From Novosphingobium sp. Gsoil 351 (GTDB lineage Bacteria; Pseudomonadota; Alphaproteobacteria; Sphingomonadales; Sphingomonadaceae), in NCBI RefSeq assembly GCF_009707465.1, contig NZ_CP046120.1, positions 1,455,501-1,519,500 on the forward strand: a stretch of DNA of 64,000 bases. The letters are read 5' to 3'. Below the pieces are notes generated by a model, which searched no databases, was not told the origin of the DNA, and saw nothing but the letters and a program-made list of their open reading frames with translations. Of this stretch, positions 43,142-52,004 are shown one piece after another (the stretch's first letter is position 1; every line of letters begins with the position of its first letter). Position numbers and translations under genes: made by a program.

Positions 43142-44504
43142 ATGTCACACGGCAATCATCTGATACGCGTGCTCGGGCTGACCTTCGGGATCGCCGCGGT
43201 CGTCGGCTCGGTGATCGGGCAAGGCATCCTGCGCTCGCCAGGGATCGTCGCGCAAGCCAGCGCATCACCAGCCGTGCTGATCGGGCTGTGGGTGCTGGGT
43301 GCGGTCCTGGCGTTGATCAGCGCCCTGCCCTTTGCCGAGCTGGCTGCAGCAATGCCGAACGCGGGAGGTCCGATCCCGTGGGTGCAGCACACTTTTGGCC
43401 GGGCGGCGGGGGTCGCCAGCGCCATGGCCATGCTCGTGCTGTATGTCTCGACAACCGCGCTGCTATGCTTTGTCGTCGGCGAGTTTCTGGTGCGATTGGG
43501 TGTCGGCGGCGGCAGGTTCCGGGGCGAGCGTGCTGGGGTTCGCGGTTCTCGTGGGGTTCTGCCTGATCAACGCCGCCGGAACCCGCGCGGGCGGTGCGAC
43601 CCAAGTCGTCCTTTCGAGCGCCAAGGGAGTGGTCCTTACGGGGCTGGTGGTCGTGCTGTTCGCGCAGCCGGGCCACGTGCTGTCGAGCGCGCCGGCCAAC
43701 GTCCCGATTGGTGGCTGGATGGCCTTCGCCACGGCGATTTTGGTGATCATCGGTACGTACAACGGATGGGCCGACCTGGTGATCTACGGCGAAGAGATCG
43801 CCAATCCAGGTCGAGCGATCCCGCGCGCAATGTTCGGCGGAATCATTGGGGTCGCCGTGCTCTATCTGCTAGTCAATCTGGCACTGCTCCACGTGCGCAG
43901 TCCCGCTGCGATGGCAGGATCGGACTTCGCCGCGGCCGATGCCACCGCCGGCGTGTTCGGATCGCGCGGCGGGGCGATCTTTACCGCGTTCGGGGTCCTC
44001 TCGGTCGGAGCGATCGCCAATCTGAGCGTCATGACCAATTCCCGGCTGGTGTTCGCCATGGCGCGCGGCGGAATGCTGCCCCGTGGGCTGACGCGAGTGA
44101 GCGCGCTGGGGACGCCGCTTCCGGCGATGCTGGCCTCGTCGGCATTCGCCGCAATGTTTCTCGTTTCCGGGACCTATCTCGCATTGTCTGCGACTTCCGT
44201 ATCTTTATCCCAGGCGATGCTGGCGGTGACTGCCGCGGTGGCGCTGGCGTGGCGCGCGCGATTTCCGGATGCGCCGCGTCCCTACCGCGCACCATTCCAG
44301 CCGTGGTCGCTATGGCTTGCGCTGGGACTCAACGTTGCGCTGCTGGGAGTCTTCATCCTTCAGGATCCGGCCAATGCCCTGCTAGGCTTTGCTCTCGTCA
44401 CCGTGCTTTCGGTTGGCGCGCTGGTGTTTGGCAAAGTTACCGATCCCGCTATCGAGCCGACCGAACCCCTTGCTGGAGCCGACTTATGGCAATCGCCCAA
44501 TTGA
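43142..44504 (+). CDS. APC-family amino acid permease, frameshifted
   Basis: An inner-membrane transporter of about 453 residues and roughly 12 hydrophobic segments. The N-terminus has [19 protein letters not shown] (the APC helix-1 substrate site) and [20 protein letters not shown]. At about 43500-43525 the frame changes: upstream reads [12 protein letters not shown], downstream resumes [20 protein letters not shown]. Removing one base gives 454 codons. The remaining segments ([38 protein letters not shown]) are well preserved, so a sequencing insertion or a very recent mutation is likely. It ends inside phhB by 19 nt. Confidence 0.85.
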
Positions 44505-44779
44505 GCCCTTCCGATCGAGATGCCGCGCTCACCGCGCTGCCCGAATGGACCTTGCGCGGCGACGGGCTGGCGATCGTGCGCGAGCTGGAATTCGCCGATT
44601 TCAGCGAAGCGTTCGGGTTCATGACCCGCGTCGCCATCGCCGCCGAGAAGGCCGACCATCATCCCGAATGGCGCAACGTCTACAACCGGGTCGATATCAC
44701 CTTGACCACCCACGATGCGGGCGGGCTGAGCGCGCGCGACGTAGCGCTGGCAAGGGTGATCGATGCGCTGGCGGGTTAG
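44486..44779 (+). CDS. phhB: Pterin-4-alpha-carbinolamine dehydratase
   Basis: A 97-residue PCD/DCoH enzyme that dehydrates 4a-hydroxytetrahydrobiopterin, usually recycling the cofactor of phenylalanine hydroxylase. The active-site motif [19 protein letters not shown] is intact. ATG at 44486-44488 ([12 protein letters not shown]) overlaps the end of the permease gene. No aromatic hydroxylase gene is nearby. Confidence 0.94.
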   Translation: MAIAQLSPSDRDAALTALPEWTLRGDGLAIVRELEFADFSEAFGFMTRVAIAAEKADHHPEWRNVYNRVDITLTTHDAGGLSARDVALARVIDALAG

Positions 44780-45465
44780 GCCCCCGGCGGCTCCAGCACC
44801 AGCCGATCCCTAATCGCGTCGTACGTCACGCCGATCCGCATCGCGCGCAGCGCGTCCAGGCTGACGAAGTCCTCGCTCAGCCCCGGGGGCACCGCCTTCT
44901 CGCCCGATTTTGCCGCGATCAGTGCGGCCAGCTTCTTGCCCTGGGCATAGACCTTGGCGTTGCCGTCGATCCGGATAGGCACGCGCCCGACGTCGACCCC
45001 GTCAATGCTGACCGCCTTGTCGACCTCGATCGCGTCGCCCGCGTTGGCCCCGCCGGCCAAGCTGTAGCTGAGCGCCATCACTCCGGTTACTTTCGAACGC
45101 GGTGCGACGCGGGCCACGGTCGGGACCGGCAGCGTCGATGCCGCCGCAAGCGCAACCGGCGAAGCTTTCGCAAGCGGTTCGGCGGCGGTGCTGGGTACAG
45201 GCTCGGCCACCTCGGCGATCTCCGCCAATGGCGCTTCGCGTGGGCCTGGGCTGGCGGCAAGCGGACCGGACGGCCGGGTTTCGGGCAGCGCGAAGCGGAT
45301 CGGATAGTCGTTGCGGACGATGCCCGAGAACGCTCGGAGGCCCAGCCCCGGCGCGGCCATCACGCTGCCCGCGGCAAGCACGGCTCCGCCGACCACTAGC
45401 ACCAGCGGCGCGCGGCGCGCGGCCGCTTCGCTGCGTTTGACGGTGAAGCGCACGACTCGGACCAT
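44776..45465 (-). CDS. Unknown protein with N-terminal membrane segment
   Basis: I do not recognise a family. The 229-residue reading starts at ATG 45463-45465 ([20 protein letters not shown]). It has a basic N-terminus, a hydrophobic segment ([19 protein letters not shown]), an Ala/Pro/Glu-rich linker (about residues 60-110) and a compact C-terminal domain (about 125-229) with a repeated [20 protein letters not shown] pattern. This suggests a periplasmic or secreted domain tethered to the inner membrane. Its stop overlaps the convergent phhB stop by 4 nt. A GTG at 45522 would add 19 residues. Confidence 0.7.
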   Translation of the reverse strand: MVRVVRFTVKRSEAAARRAPLVLVVGGAVLAAGSVMAAPGLGLRAFSGIVRNDYPIRFALPETRPSGPLAASPGPREAPLAEIAEVAEPVPSTAAEPLAKASPVALAAASTLPVPTVARVAPRSKVTGVMALSYSLAGGANAGDAIEVDKAVSIDGVDVGRVPIRIDGNAKVYAQGKKLAALIAAKSGEKAVPPGLSEDFVSLDALRAMRIGVTYDAIRDRLVLEPPGA

Positions 45466-45530
45466 CCTTCTGCAAGCCGCGCTATTTTCTCCCAAAGGCG
45501 GACCGAACGCAAACTTATCCACAGGCAGGG

Positions 45531-46304
45531 TTAACGCTCGCGCCCCTCGCGCATGCGCTGGATGAAATGGCGGACGTCGTATTCCTCGTCGCCGGGGTAA
45601 CGCGGAGCATACGTGGCGTAAGCGGCTTCAAGCGACCCGACCCGCTCGTTCATCCGTTCGACGTTGTGGGCATGGCTCACCACGAAGCGCTGGCGCGCGG
45701 CGACCTGGGGTAGGACGATCTCGGCGAATCGCGCGGCAGGCATCGCCTGGTTCCGGATCGCCTCGGGGTTGATCCCGGTCGCCACCCAGCCGGGGATGAT
45801 CGTTCCGACGTGGACGTGCGGGGGCATATCCTCGCGCAAGTTCTCGGTAAGCCCGAGCACCGCATGCTTGCTGGCGATATACGCGGCCGAGCGCGGCATC
45901 GCGCAAAACAGCGCGTTTTCGCTCGCGACATTGTAGATCGCCGAGGGATGCTCCTGTTCCGCCATCCGCGGGGCGAACGCGGCGCAACCGTTCCACACTC
46001 CCCAGAAGTTGACCTCGAACACCCGTCGCGCCTGGTCGAGCGGGACTTGCGCCAGCCGTCCGCTCGCGCCGCCGATCCCGGCGTTGTTGATCAGCAGGTC
46101 GACTCGCCCGAAGCGCCGCCAGGCCTCGTCCGCGAGTGCCGCGCAATCCTGGGGCCGGGTGACGTCGCAGGCGAACACGCCCTGTCCGGCCAGATCGGCG
46201 AGCAGGACCTGCGCGCCTTGCGCTTCGAGGGCCTCTCCCAGCGCGCGGCCGATGCCGCCCGCGCCGCCGGTTATCACCGCGACCTGGCCTTCGAACGCGC
46301 TCAT
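45531..46304 (-). CDS. SDR-family NAD(P)-dependent oxidoreductase
   Basis: A 257-residue short-chain dehydrogenase with a Rossmann fold. The cofactor motif is TGGAGGIG (residues 12-19), followed by LLADLAG, NNAG in LLINNAGIGG, the catalytic Ser in NVASENALF and the YxxxK pair in AAYIASKHAV. The C-terminal part (HIIPGW-like GTIIPGWVATGIN) is normal. Substrate unknown. Its ATG overlaps the stop of the FrnE-like gene by 4 nt, so it is the last gene of a coupled set of four. Confidence 0.92.
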   Translation of the reverse strand: MSAFEGQVAVITGGAGGIGRALGEALEAQGAQVLLADLAGQGVFACDVTRPQDCAALADEAWRRFGRVDLLINNAGIGGASGRLAQVPLDQARRVFEVNFWGVWNGCAAFAPRMAEQEHPSAIYNVASENALFCAMPRSAAYIASKHAVLGLTENLREDMPPHVHVGTIIPGWVATGINPEAIRNQAMPAARFAEIVLPQVAARQRFVVSHAHNVERMNERVGSLEAAYATYAPRYPGDEEYDVRHFIQRMREGRER

Positions 46305-47002
46305 CGCTCTCCCAGTTGCGCTTCTCTTGCTGCCACACGGCGCAGTATGTTGGCGTAAGCCTCGGGATCCTGCGCGCCTGGGATGAGGTATTTGCCGTTC
46401 ACCAGCATTGCCGGGACGCCGCTGATGTTCATGTCCCACGCCTGCGCCTCTTCGGCGCGGACCCGCTCGCCCAGCACCGGATCGGCGAAGGCGACCTCGG
46501 CCTCGTGGCGCGGCAGGCCGAGCGCGGCATAGATGTCCGCCAGCACCTCGACATCGCCGACATCGCGGCGCTGCTGAAAGTGTGCGTCGAACAACGCCAG
46601 CTTGAGCCGGGTCTGCGCCTGTGGCCCGTGCGCGGCGAGGGTGTGGGTGAGCAGCTTGTGCGCGAGGAAGGTGTTGCGCATCCGCTGCGGCGGCGGATCG
46701 CCTTCTCCGGTGTAGCGGAACGAATAGCCCGCGGCCTCCGCGATGCTGCTCATCCGCTCGCGCCCGGCTTCCGCCTCGGCGGGCGTGCGGCCATACTTGC
46801 GCGCGATGTGCGCGGCGCTGTCCTCGCCCTCGGGCGGCATGTCGGGGTTGAGTTCGAACGGATGCCAGCGGATTTCCGCCGCGATCTCGCCGTCCAGCGT
46901 CGCTAGCCCGGTCTGCAACTGCTTGTAGCCGATGATGCACCACGGGCACATCACGTCGGACCAGACGTCGATGGTCACGGCTTGGGGTGCGGTCGCGGTC
47001 AT
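46301..47002 (-). CDS. DsbA/FrnE-family thiol oxidoreductase
   Basis: A 233-residue cytosolic DsbA-fold protein of the FrnE type, with no signal peptide. The redox motif CPWC lies in DVWSDVMCPWCIIGYKQL, and the cis-Pro loop in ISGVPAMLVNGKYLIPG. The helical insert between them is as in FrnE and 2-hydroxychromene isomerases. It overlaps nudC upstream and the SDR gene downstream by 4 nt each. Confidence 0.93.
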   Translation of the reverse strand: MTATAPQAVTIDVWSDVMCPWCIIGYKQLQTGLATLDGEIAAEIRWHPFELNPDMPPEGEDSAAHIARKYGRTPAEAEAGRERMSSIAEAAGYSFRYTGEGDPPPQRMRNTFLAHKLLTHTLAAHGPQAQTRLKLALFDAHFQQRRDVGDVEVLADIYAALGLPRHEAEVAFADPVLGERVRAEEAQAWDMNISGVPAMLVNGKYLIPGAQDPEAYANILRRVAAREAQLGER

Positions 47003-47877
47003 CGGTCCAGCCACCAGGTGACCAGATGGTGCGCGATGGCGAACGAGCGCGGGAACAGCAGGTCGGCGGTGCCCTCGATCCCGGCGGCGCGCGCCGCGTT
47101 CAGCTCGTCGCGCGTGAACCAGCGGGCTTCCTCGATCTCGTTGGCATCGATCGTCAGGGTCGGGTCGTCGGTCACGCATGTGCAGCCGATCATCAGCTGC
47201 GAGGGAAAGGGCCACGGCTGGCTGGCGATGTAGCGGACCTCGCGAACCCGAACCCCGGCTTCCTCGAACACCTCGCGCGCGACGGCCTCCTCGATGCTCT
47301 CGCCCGGCTCGACGAACCCGGCGAGCGCGGAGAACATGCGCGGCGGAAAGCGCGGCTGGCGGCCGAGCAGAACCCGGTCCTCATGTTCGACCAGCATGAT
47401 CGTGACGGGATCGGTGCGTGGAAAGTGCTCCGCCCCGCAGCTCGCGCAGCGCCGCTGCCAGCCACCCTTGGTGAGCGCCGTCGGCTGCCCGCAGCGCGCG
47501 CAGAAGCGATGCCGGGCGTGCCAATCGACCAGGCTGCGCGCCGCGCCGTAGATCGCCAGATCTTCGTGCTCGAGCGAGGTCAGCGCGCGCCACAGCACGG
47601 GGTCGAGCGGGGCCGCGTTCCCGGCCAGCTTCGGATGGACCTCGGCGAAGCAACCCTTGCCACCCAAAAGTCCCAGGAAGATCAGCTCGCTCGCCGGATC
47701 GGCATCGGCCAGCGTGCCCCATTCGAGGGTATTGTCGGGCGTGATCGCGGGGCTGAGTCCGTCGAGCTTCAACAGCCGCGCGCGCCAGTCCATCAGGCCG
47801 GAGAGTTGCTCGGGATCGTTGCGGATCGCGTCGGCGCGGTCGAGTTGCGCGCCGGCGAAAGCTATCGTGCCGCTCAC
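46999..47877 (-). CDS. nudC: NAD(+) diphosphatase / NAD-decapping Nudix hydrolase
   Basis: A 292-residue NudC that hydrolyses NAD(H) to NMN(H) and AMP and, in E. coli, removes NAD caps from RNA. The zinc ribbon has two CxxC pairs (FCARCGQPT and RCASCGAEHF). The Nudix box is GFVEPGESIEEAVAREVFEEAGV-like, with G, REV and EEAG in place, and the NADH-specific SQPWPFPSQLM follows. The start is GTG at 47875-47877 (MSGTIAFAGAQLD), overlapping the serine hydrolase stop as GTGA. Confidence 0.95.
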   Translation of the reverse strand: MSGTIAFAGAQLDRADAIRNDPEQLSGLMDWRARLLKLDGLSPAITPDNTLEWGTLADADPASELIFLGLLGGKGCFAEVHPKLAGNAAPLDPVLWRALTSLEHEDLAIYGAARSLVDWHARHRFCARCGQPTALTKGGWQRRCASCGAEHFPRTDPVTIMLVEHEDRVLLGRQPRFPPRMFSALAGFVEPGESIEEAVAREVFEEAGVRVREVRYIASQPWPFPSQLMIGCTCVTDDPTLTIDANEIEEARWFTRDELNAARAAGIEGTADLLFPRSFAIAHHLVTWWLDR

Positions 47878-49199
47878 GCCGCCTTCCGCCGCGCCGGGGC
47901 CATCGCGGCGAGATCGGCCATCACCGCGACGGGGAAATCGGCATGGACCGGATAGGCCTCGGAAGGCATGTACTGGGTGTAGAGCCCGCCGCGCAGGCCG
48001 TACTTGAGGTGGACCAGCGCGACCGTCCCCGCCGCTCCGCCCCAGCCATACGTCCCCGCCGCGTCGCCCAGCCCGACCCGGCCGCCCGCGCCGAACCCGG
48101 CGCCGTTCGCGAACGTGCCCTTGGTCGAGGCGCCCGGCGGCAGCAGGTTGCTGGTGCCGGTGCGGATCGCGCGCTCGGTCATCACCCGCTTGCCGTCGAT
48201 CGCGCCGTAGTTGGCGATCATCCTCAGGAAGCGGTCGTAATCGTGGGGCGAGGTCACCAATCCCGCCCCACCCATCGGGAACGGCGGCTTGTCGGCAAAG
48301 ATCGAAGCTTCGCCGGGGTCGATCGGGATCGGGGTTCCGGCAAGTACCGCGTAGTTGGTCGAGAGGCGGTGGATGTCCTTCGGCGCGACCCGGAACCCGG
48401 TGCTGGACATCCCCAGCGGGCCGAACAAGCGTTCCTGAAGAAACACGTCGAACGGCTTGCCGCTGACGACCTCGATCACCCGCCCCATCAGGTCGAGCGC
48501 AACCGAATAGCTCCACTGGGTGCCGGGTTCGTAGACCAGCGGCAGCTCGGCCAGGCGATCGGCGAACAGCGCCAGGCTGCCCACCGGCTTGCCCCGGTCG
48601 AGCCCGGGTATCGCCACTTTGCTGACCTGGCCGGGAATCACCCCGGCGGCTTCGTAAGCGGCCTTGATCGGGCCCTTCTGGATGATCGAGTAGCCCAGCC
48701 CCGCGCTATGCGTGAGAAGGTGGCGGATCGTGATGGGGGTTTTGGCCGGACGCAGATCGGTGATCGAGCCGTCGGGGGTGACCTGGACCTGCATCTTCGC
48801 GAACTTGGGCAAAATGTCGCTGAGGGGCTGGTCGAGGCTCATCTTGCCCGCGTCGATCAGCATCATCGCCGCCATTCCGGTGACAGGCTTGGTCATCGAA
48901 TAGACCCGGTAGAGCGTGTTGATCGTCTCGGGATCGGGATCGTTGAAGCCTTCGGTGCCGCGCGCGATCACCGTCGCGGGCCGCTGGCCGAAGCCCATCA
49001 TCGCCAGCATCCCCGGCACCTTGCGCTTGGCAACGTAGCCGTCGACGAACGCGGTGACTGACGGAAATGCGGCGGAGGAGGCAGCTGCGGCGGCAGGCTT
49101 GGCGAGCGCGGCATGGGGCGCGAACGCAGTCCCCAGCCCCAGCAGGGCGGCGTTGCCGAACACCGCGCGGCGCGAAAGAGTCAACTGGTCGAAAGGCAT
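47874..49199 (-). CDS. Serine hydrolase (class C beta-lactamase-like fold), probable Tat export
   Basis: A 441-residue serine hydrolase/esterase. The N-terminus has a twin-arginine-type signal (LSRRAVFGNAALLGLGTAFA, ending ALA-K), so it is probably periplasmic. The nucleophile motif SxxK is SMTK (101-104) in YRVYSMTKPVTG, and a YSV motif replaces the usual YxN in TQWSYSVALDLMG. ATG at 49197-49199 has AAGGA 8 nt upstream; a TTG 21 nt further out is less likely. The substrate is unknown, with esterase more likely than beta-lactamase. First gene of a four-gene coupled set. Confidence 0.9.
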   Translation of the reverse strand: MPFDQLTLSRRAVFGNAALLGLGTAFAPHAALAKPAAAAASSAAFPSVTAFVDGYVAKRKVPGMLAMMGFGQRPATVIARGTEGFNDPDPETINTLYRVYSMTKPVTGMAAMMLIDAGKMSLDQPLSDILPKFAKMQVQVTPDGSITDLRPAKTPITIRHLLTHSAGLGYSIIQKGPIKAAYEAAGVIPGQVSKVAIPGLDRGKPVGSLALFADRLAELPLVYEPGTQWSYSVALDLMGRVIEVVSGKPFDVFLQERLFGPLGMSSTGFRVAPKDIHRLSTNYAVLAGTPIPIDPGEASIFADKPPFPMGGAGLVTSPHDYDRFLRMIANYGAIDGKRVMTERAIRTGTSNLLPPGASTKGTFANGAGFGAGGRVGLGDAAGTYGWGGAAGTVALVHLKYGLRGGLYTQYMPSEAYPVHADFPVAVMADLAAMAPARRKAA

Positions 49200-49301
49200 T
49201 GGATCGGTCCTTGAATGCAATCGGACGCTGTGTGCGCGCGGTCCGTCTGGTCGTCAATCTCCGGCCTTGCACGGGCGAAGTGCCTTACTTAGATAACACA
49301 C

Positions 49302-49523
49302 ATGCTCAACGTGCTCTCGATTCTCCTCGGCCTGGTCGCGCTACTCATGGCGATCCCTTCGGCGATACCGTTTCTGGGCTGGGGCAACTGGATCGTGCTG
49401 CCCGTCGCGATCCTGGGCGCAGGCCTCGGCGCGCTTTCGTCCAAGAACGGCGGACGCAACTTCTGCCTGATCGTGCTGCTGATCGCGGTAGTCAGGCTGA
49501 GCCTGGGCGGCGGGATTTTCTGA
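49302..49523 (+). CDS. Small membrane protein of unknown function
   Basis: A 73-residue, very hydrophobic protein with probably three membrane segments: LNVLSILLGLVALLMAIPSA, WIVLPVAILGAGLGALS and FCLIVLLIAVVRLSL. A short polar loop (SKNGGRN) lies between the last two. It has no signal for a known family. It is divergent from the serine hydrolase and is followed by an AGGGGTAAACCCCT palindrome and a dispersed repeat. Confidence 0.75.
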   Translation: MLNVLSILLGLVALLMAIPSAIPFLGWGNWIVLPVAILGAGLGALSSKNGGRNFCLIVLLIAVVRLSLGGGIF

Positions 49524-49558
49524 GTTCCAGGGGTAAACCCCTCGCCAACAATCAACCC

Positions 49559-49649
49559 GTCGCCCCGTGCTTGACACGGGGCTGGGCTCTTCTTGAGGCG
49601 TGGCGTGACGCCACCAGGCAGCCGAACCCCGCGTCAAGCACGGGGTGAC
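49559..49649. repeat. Palindromic repeat overlapping the mutY 3' end
   Basis: Two inverted arms (about 49559-49583 and 49626-49649) share the core CCCCGTGCTTGACACGGGG / CCCCGCGTCAAGCACGGGG. It belongs to the same type of double-palindrome spacer as 11481-11583. Its right arm contains the last codons and stop of mutY. Confidence 0.75.
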
Positions 49650-50701
49650 GAGGAAGGTTTATTGGCGGTCTCGATGCAAGCCGTCGCCACCGACGCAGCC
49701 TTCGCGAACAGCGTCGGCAGACCCGCCGAATCGAGATCGGAAGCCGGCCACCATTCCCCCTCGCCGGTCGTGCGTTCGCTGGCCACGACGACAAGTTCCA
49801 GATCGAAGTGCGTGAACCCGTGGCGGACCATGCCGAGCACCTCGCCCTCGCCCTCGCCGCCGCTGCCGTCGCCCCTCGCACTCCAGCCGTCGTCCGGCAA
49901 CGCACGCATCCCGCCAAGCATGCCATTGGGCGGGCGGCGCACGAGCCAGACCTTGTCGTCGCGCAATGTCCAGAACGCCCGCCCCCGGCGTAGCGGCTTG
50001 GCCCGCTTCGGAGCCTTGAGCGGAAACGTTTCGGGCGATCCGGTGGCATGGCCCGCACACGCCGGGCGCAACGGACACAGCAGGCACCGCGGGGCGCGGG
50101 TGGTGCAGATCGTCGCGCCCAGGTCCATCATCGCCTGCGCGAAATCGCCTGCGCGCCCAGTCGGCGCGATTCGCTCCGCCGCCTCGCGAATGGCCGGTCT
50201 CGCTCCGGGCATGGGCTCGCCGATCGCGAACAGCCGCGCCGCGACGCGCTCGATGTTGGCATCGACCGGCACCGCCGCGCGCCCGAACCCGATCGCCGCC
50301 ACCGCCGCCGCAGTATAGGCGCCGACCCCCGGCAATTCGCGCAAGCCCGCCTCGCTATCGGGAAACCCGCCCCGCGCCGCCACCGCGCGGGCGCAGGCGA
50401 TGAGGTTGCGCGCGCGGCTATAGTATCCGAGCCCCGCCCAGGCGCTCATCACCTCGGCCTCGTCCGCCGCCGCCAAGGCCGCGACCGTGGGCCAGCGGTG
50501 GGTGAAACGGGCGAAATAAGGCCCCACCGCGGCTACCGTGGTCTGCTGCAGCATCACCTCGGACAGCCAAACCCGATACGGCCAGTCCGGGCCCAGCGTC
50601 GCCGCGTCGGTCCCCGGCGGCGCGCGCCACGGCAGCGTACGCGCGTGGTCACCGTACCAGGCGAGAAGCGTCTCCGCGATGGTCTGCCCGCTGGTCTGCA
50701 T
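49634..50701 (-). CDS. mutY: A/G-specific adenine DNA glycosylase MutY
   Basis: A 355-residue base-excision enzyme removing adenine opposite 8-oxoguanine. Catalytic Glu48 lies in WLSEVMLQQTTV, the helix-hairpin-helix is LPGVGAYTA (123-131), and the catalytic Asp147 is in PVDANIERV. The [4Fe-4S] cluster is C199-X6-C206-X2-C209-X5-C215. The C-terminal Nudix-like domain recognises 8-oxoG. ATG at 50699-50701 is chosen. The last five codons and stop lie inside a palindromic repeat, so the natural C-terminus may have been altered. Divergent from dciA. Confidence 0.95.
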   Translation of the reverse strand: MQTSGQTIAETLLAWYGDHARTLPWRAPPGTDAATLGPDWPYRVWLSEVMLQQTTVAAVGPYFARFTHRWPTVAALAAADEAEVMSAWAGLGYYSRARNLIACARAVAARGGFPDSEAGLRELPGVGAYTAAAVAAIGFGRAAVPVDANIERVAARLFAIGEPMPGARPAIREAAERIAPTGRAGDFAQAMMDLGATICTTRAPRCLLCPLRPACAGHATGSPETFPLKAPKRAKPLRRGRAFWTLRDDKVWLVRRPPNGMLGGMRALPDDGWSARGDGSGGEGEGEVLGMVRHGFTHFDLELVVVASERTTGEGEWWPASDLDSAGLPTLFAKAASVATACIETANKPSSSPRA

Positions 50702-50730
50702 CGCCGCGCTATGGCATGGGCGCGGCGACG

Positions 50731-51300
50731 ATGGAACGCGCCCCGCCCTCCCCCAAACCGAAGCCCGGCGCGAAGCCCGCCGCCAAACCCTATGAGCGCC
50801 CGCGCGGGGCGCGGCCAAGGCGATCGCCGACCTCATGCCCGAGATCGGGCGCACCGCGTTCCGCAAGTTCGGCTTCGTCCAGTCGAGCGTGGTCACCCGC
50901 TGGCCCGAGATTGTCGGGCCGCGCCACGCTCGCGCCTGCGCCCCCGAGATCGATCCGCTTCCCGATCGGCGAGAAGCGGGACGGGATTTTGCAGTTGGTG
51001 GTCAAGCCCGCCTTTGCGCCGCAAATCCAGCATTCGATCCCCGAGATCGTCGAGCGGGTTAACCGCTTTTTCGGCTATGCCGCGGTGGCCAAGGTCAAGC
51101 TTCGGCAAGGCGAGGTTCAGCCGCCGCCTGCTGTGGCGGGCGCCAGCCGCGCCGCGCCGCCGTCGCTCAAGCCGATCCCGTTCGAACTGGGCGAAAGCTT
51201 GCGCGACATCGGCGATCCAGAGCTGCGCACGGTTTTGGAATCGCTGGCCCGCAGTCTGGGCACCGCGGCGGGCAAGGATGGGGACGACGATGCGAATTGA
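50731..51300 (+). CDS. DciA-type protein (DUF721), with a segment in a shifted frame
   Basis: DUF721/DciA proteins help load the replicative helicase in bacteria lacking DnaC. The end frame (SIRFPIGEKRDGILQLVVKP, then FAPQIQHSIPEIVERVNRFF) is one frame. The conserved N-terminal helix region (AKAIADLMPEIGRTAFRKFG, then FVQSSVVTRWPEIVG) reads only in another frame between about 50812 and 50946. Two opposing shifts would restore a normal protein: a missing base (or two extra) near 50812 and one extra base near 50945. The start at 50731 (MERAPPSPKPK) or 50716 is uncertain. It overlaps the next gene by 11 nt. Confidence 0.8.
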   Translation: MERAPPSPKPKPGAKPAAKPYERPRGARPRRSPTSCPRSGAPRSASSASSSRAWSPAGPRLSGRATLAPAPPRSIRFPIGEKRDGILQLVVKPAFAPQIQHSIPEIVERVNRFFGYAAVAKVKLRQGEVQPPPAVAGASRAAPPSLKPIPFELGESLRDIGDPELRTVLESLARSLGTAAGKDGDDDAN

Positions 51301-51994
51301 AGTAAAGGTCATCGGCTTCGCGATGGCTCTCTTGGCCGGAGCGGCAGTGGCCCAGACCAAGCCGGCCACTCGGCAGGACTGGAACACGACCGTCGCGCTC
51401 ACCCCGCAGGGCACCCACCTGCTCGGCAACCCCGCGGCCAAGGTCAAGCTGACCCAGTTCATCAGCTATACCTGCCCGCACTGCGCCCATTTCGAGGAGC
51501 AGGCCGACGCCCAGTTGCGGCTGCTGTTCGTCGCGGGCGGCAAGGGTTCGATTGAGGTCCGCAACTTCGTGCGCGATCCGGTCGATCTGACCGTGGCGTT
51601 GCTGACCAACTGCGGCCCGTCAGCCAAGTTCTTCGGCAACCACGCGCTGTTCCTGCGCCGGCAGGACAAGTGGATCCAGCCGATGGTCCACCCCAGCCCG
51701 ACGCAGCAGGCGCGCTGGAGCAGCGGCTCGTTCGCCCAGCGCACCCGCGCCATCGCCAAGGATTTCGGGTTCTACGAGATGATGCAATCGCGCGGCTACA
51801 CCGCCATCCAGGTCGACAAGTGCCTTGCCGACGAACCGCTCGCCCGCCGCCTCGCAGCCTCGACCGACGAAGCCCACGACAAACTGTTTATCACCGGCAC
51901 CCCAATGTTCGCGATCGACGGGATAGTGTTGGCGGGAACGTATAGCTGGGACGTGTTGAGGCCGCAGCTCGATGCGCGGTTGCGAGCGGAGTGA
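51290..51994 (+). CDS. DsbA-family periplasmic thiol-disulfide protein (first of two)
   Basis: A 234-residue thioredoxin-fold protein with a signal peptide (MRIEVKVIGFAMALLAGAAVAQ). The redox motif CPHC lies in SYTCPHCAHFEEQA and the cis-Pro loop in TGTPMFAIDGI. Two further Cys (TNCGPS and DKCLAD) may form a second disulfide. ATG at 51290 lies within the end of dciA, so the two are coupled. It may act as a disulfide oxidase or reductase; I see no DsbB partner nearby. Confidence 0.9.
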   Translation: MRIEVKVIGFAMALLAGAAVAQTKPATRQDWNTTVALTPQGTHLLGNPAAKVKLTQFISYTCPHCAHFEEQADAQLRLLFVAGGKGSIEVRNFVRDPVDLTVALLTNCGPSAKFFGNHALFLRRQDKWIQPMVHPSPTQQARWSSGSFAQRTRAIAKDFGFYEMMQSRGYTAIQVDKCLADEPLARRLAASTDEAHDKLFITGTPMFAIDGIVLAGTYSWDVLRPQLDARLRAE

Positions 51995-52004
51995 AGTCGG
52001 ACGC

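Noticed and set aside
46301..49199. Four-gene run (serine hydrolase, nudC, FrnE-like, SDR) as a biosynthetic or defence system
   Set aside because: The 4-nt overlaps show coupling, but the enzymes are common housekeeping or detoxification types and no shared pathway is evident.
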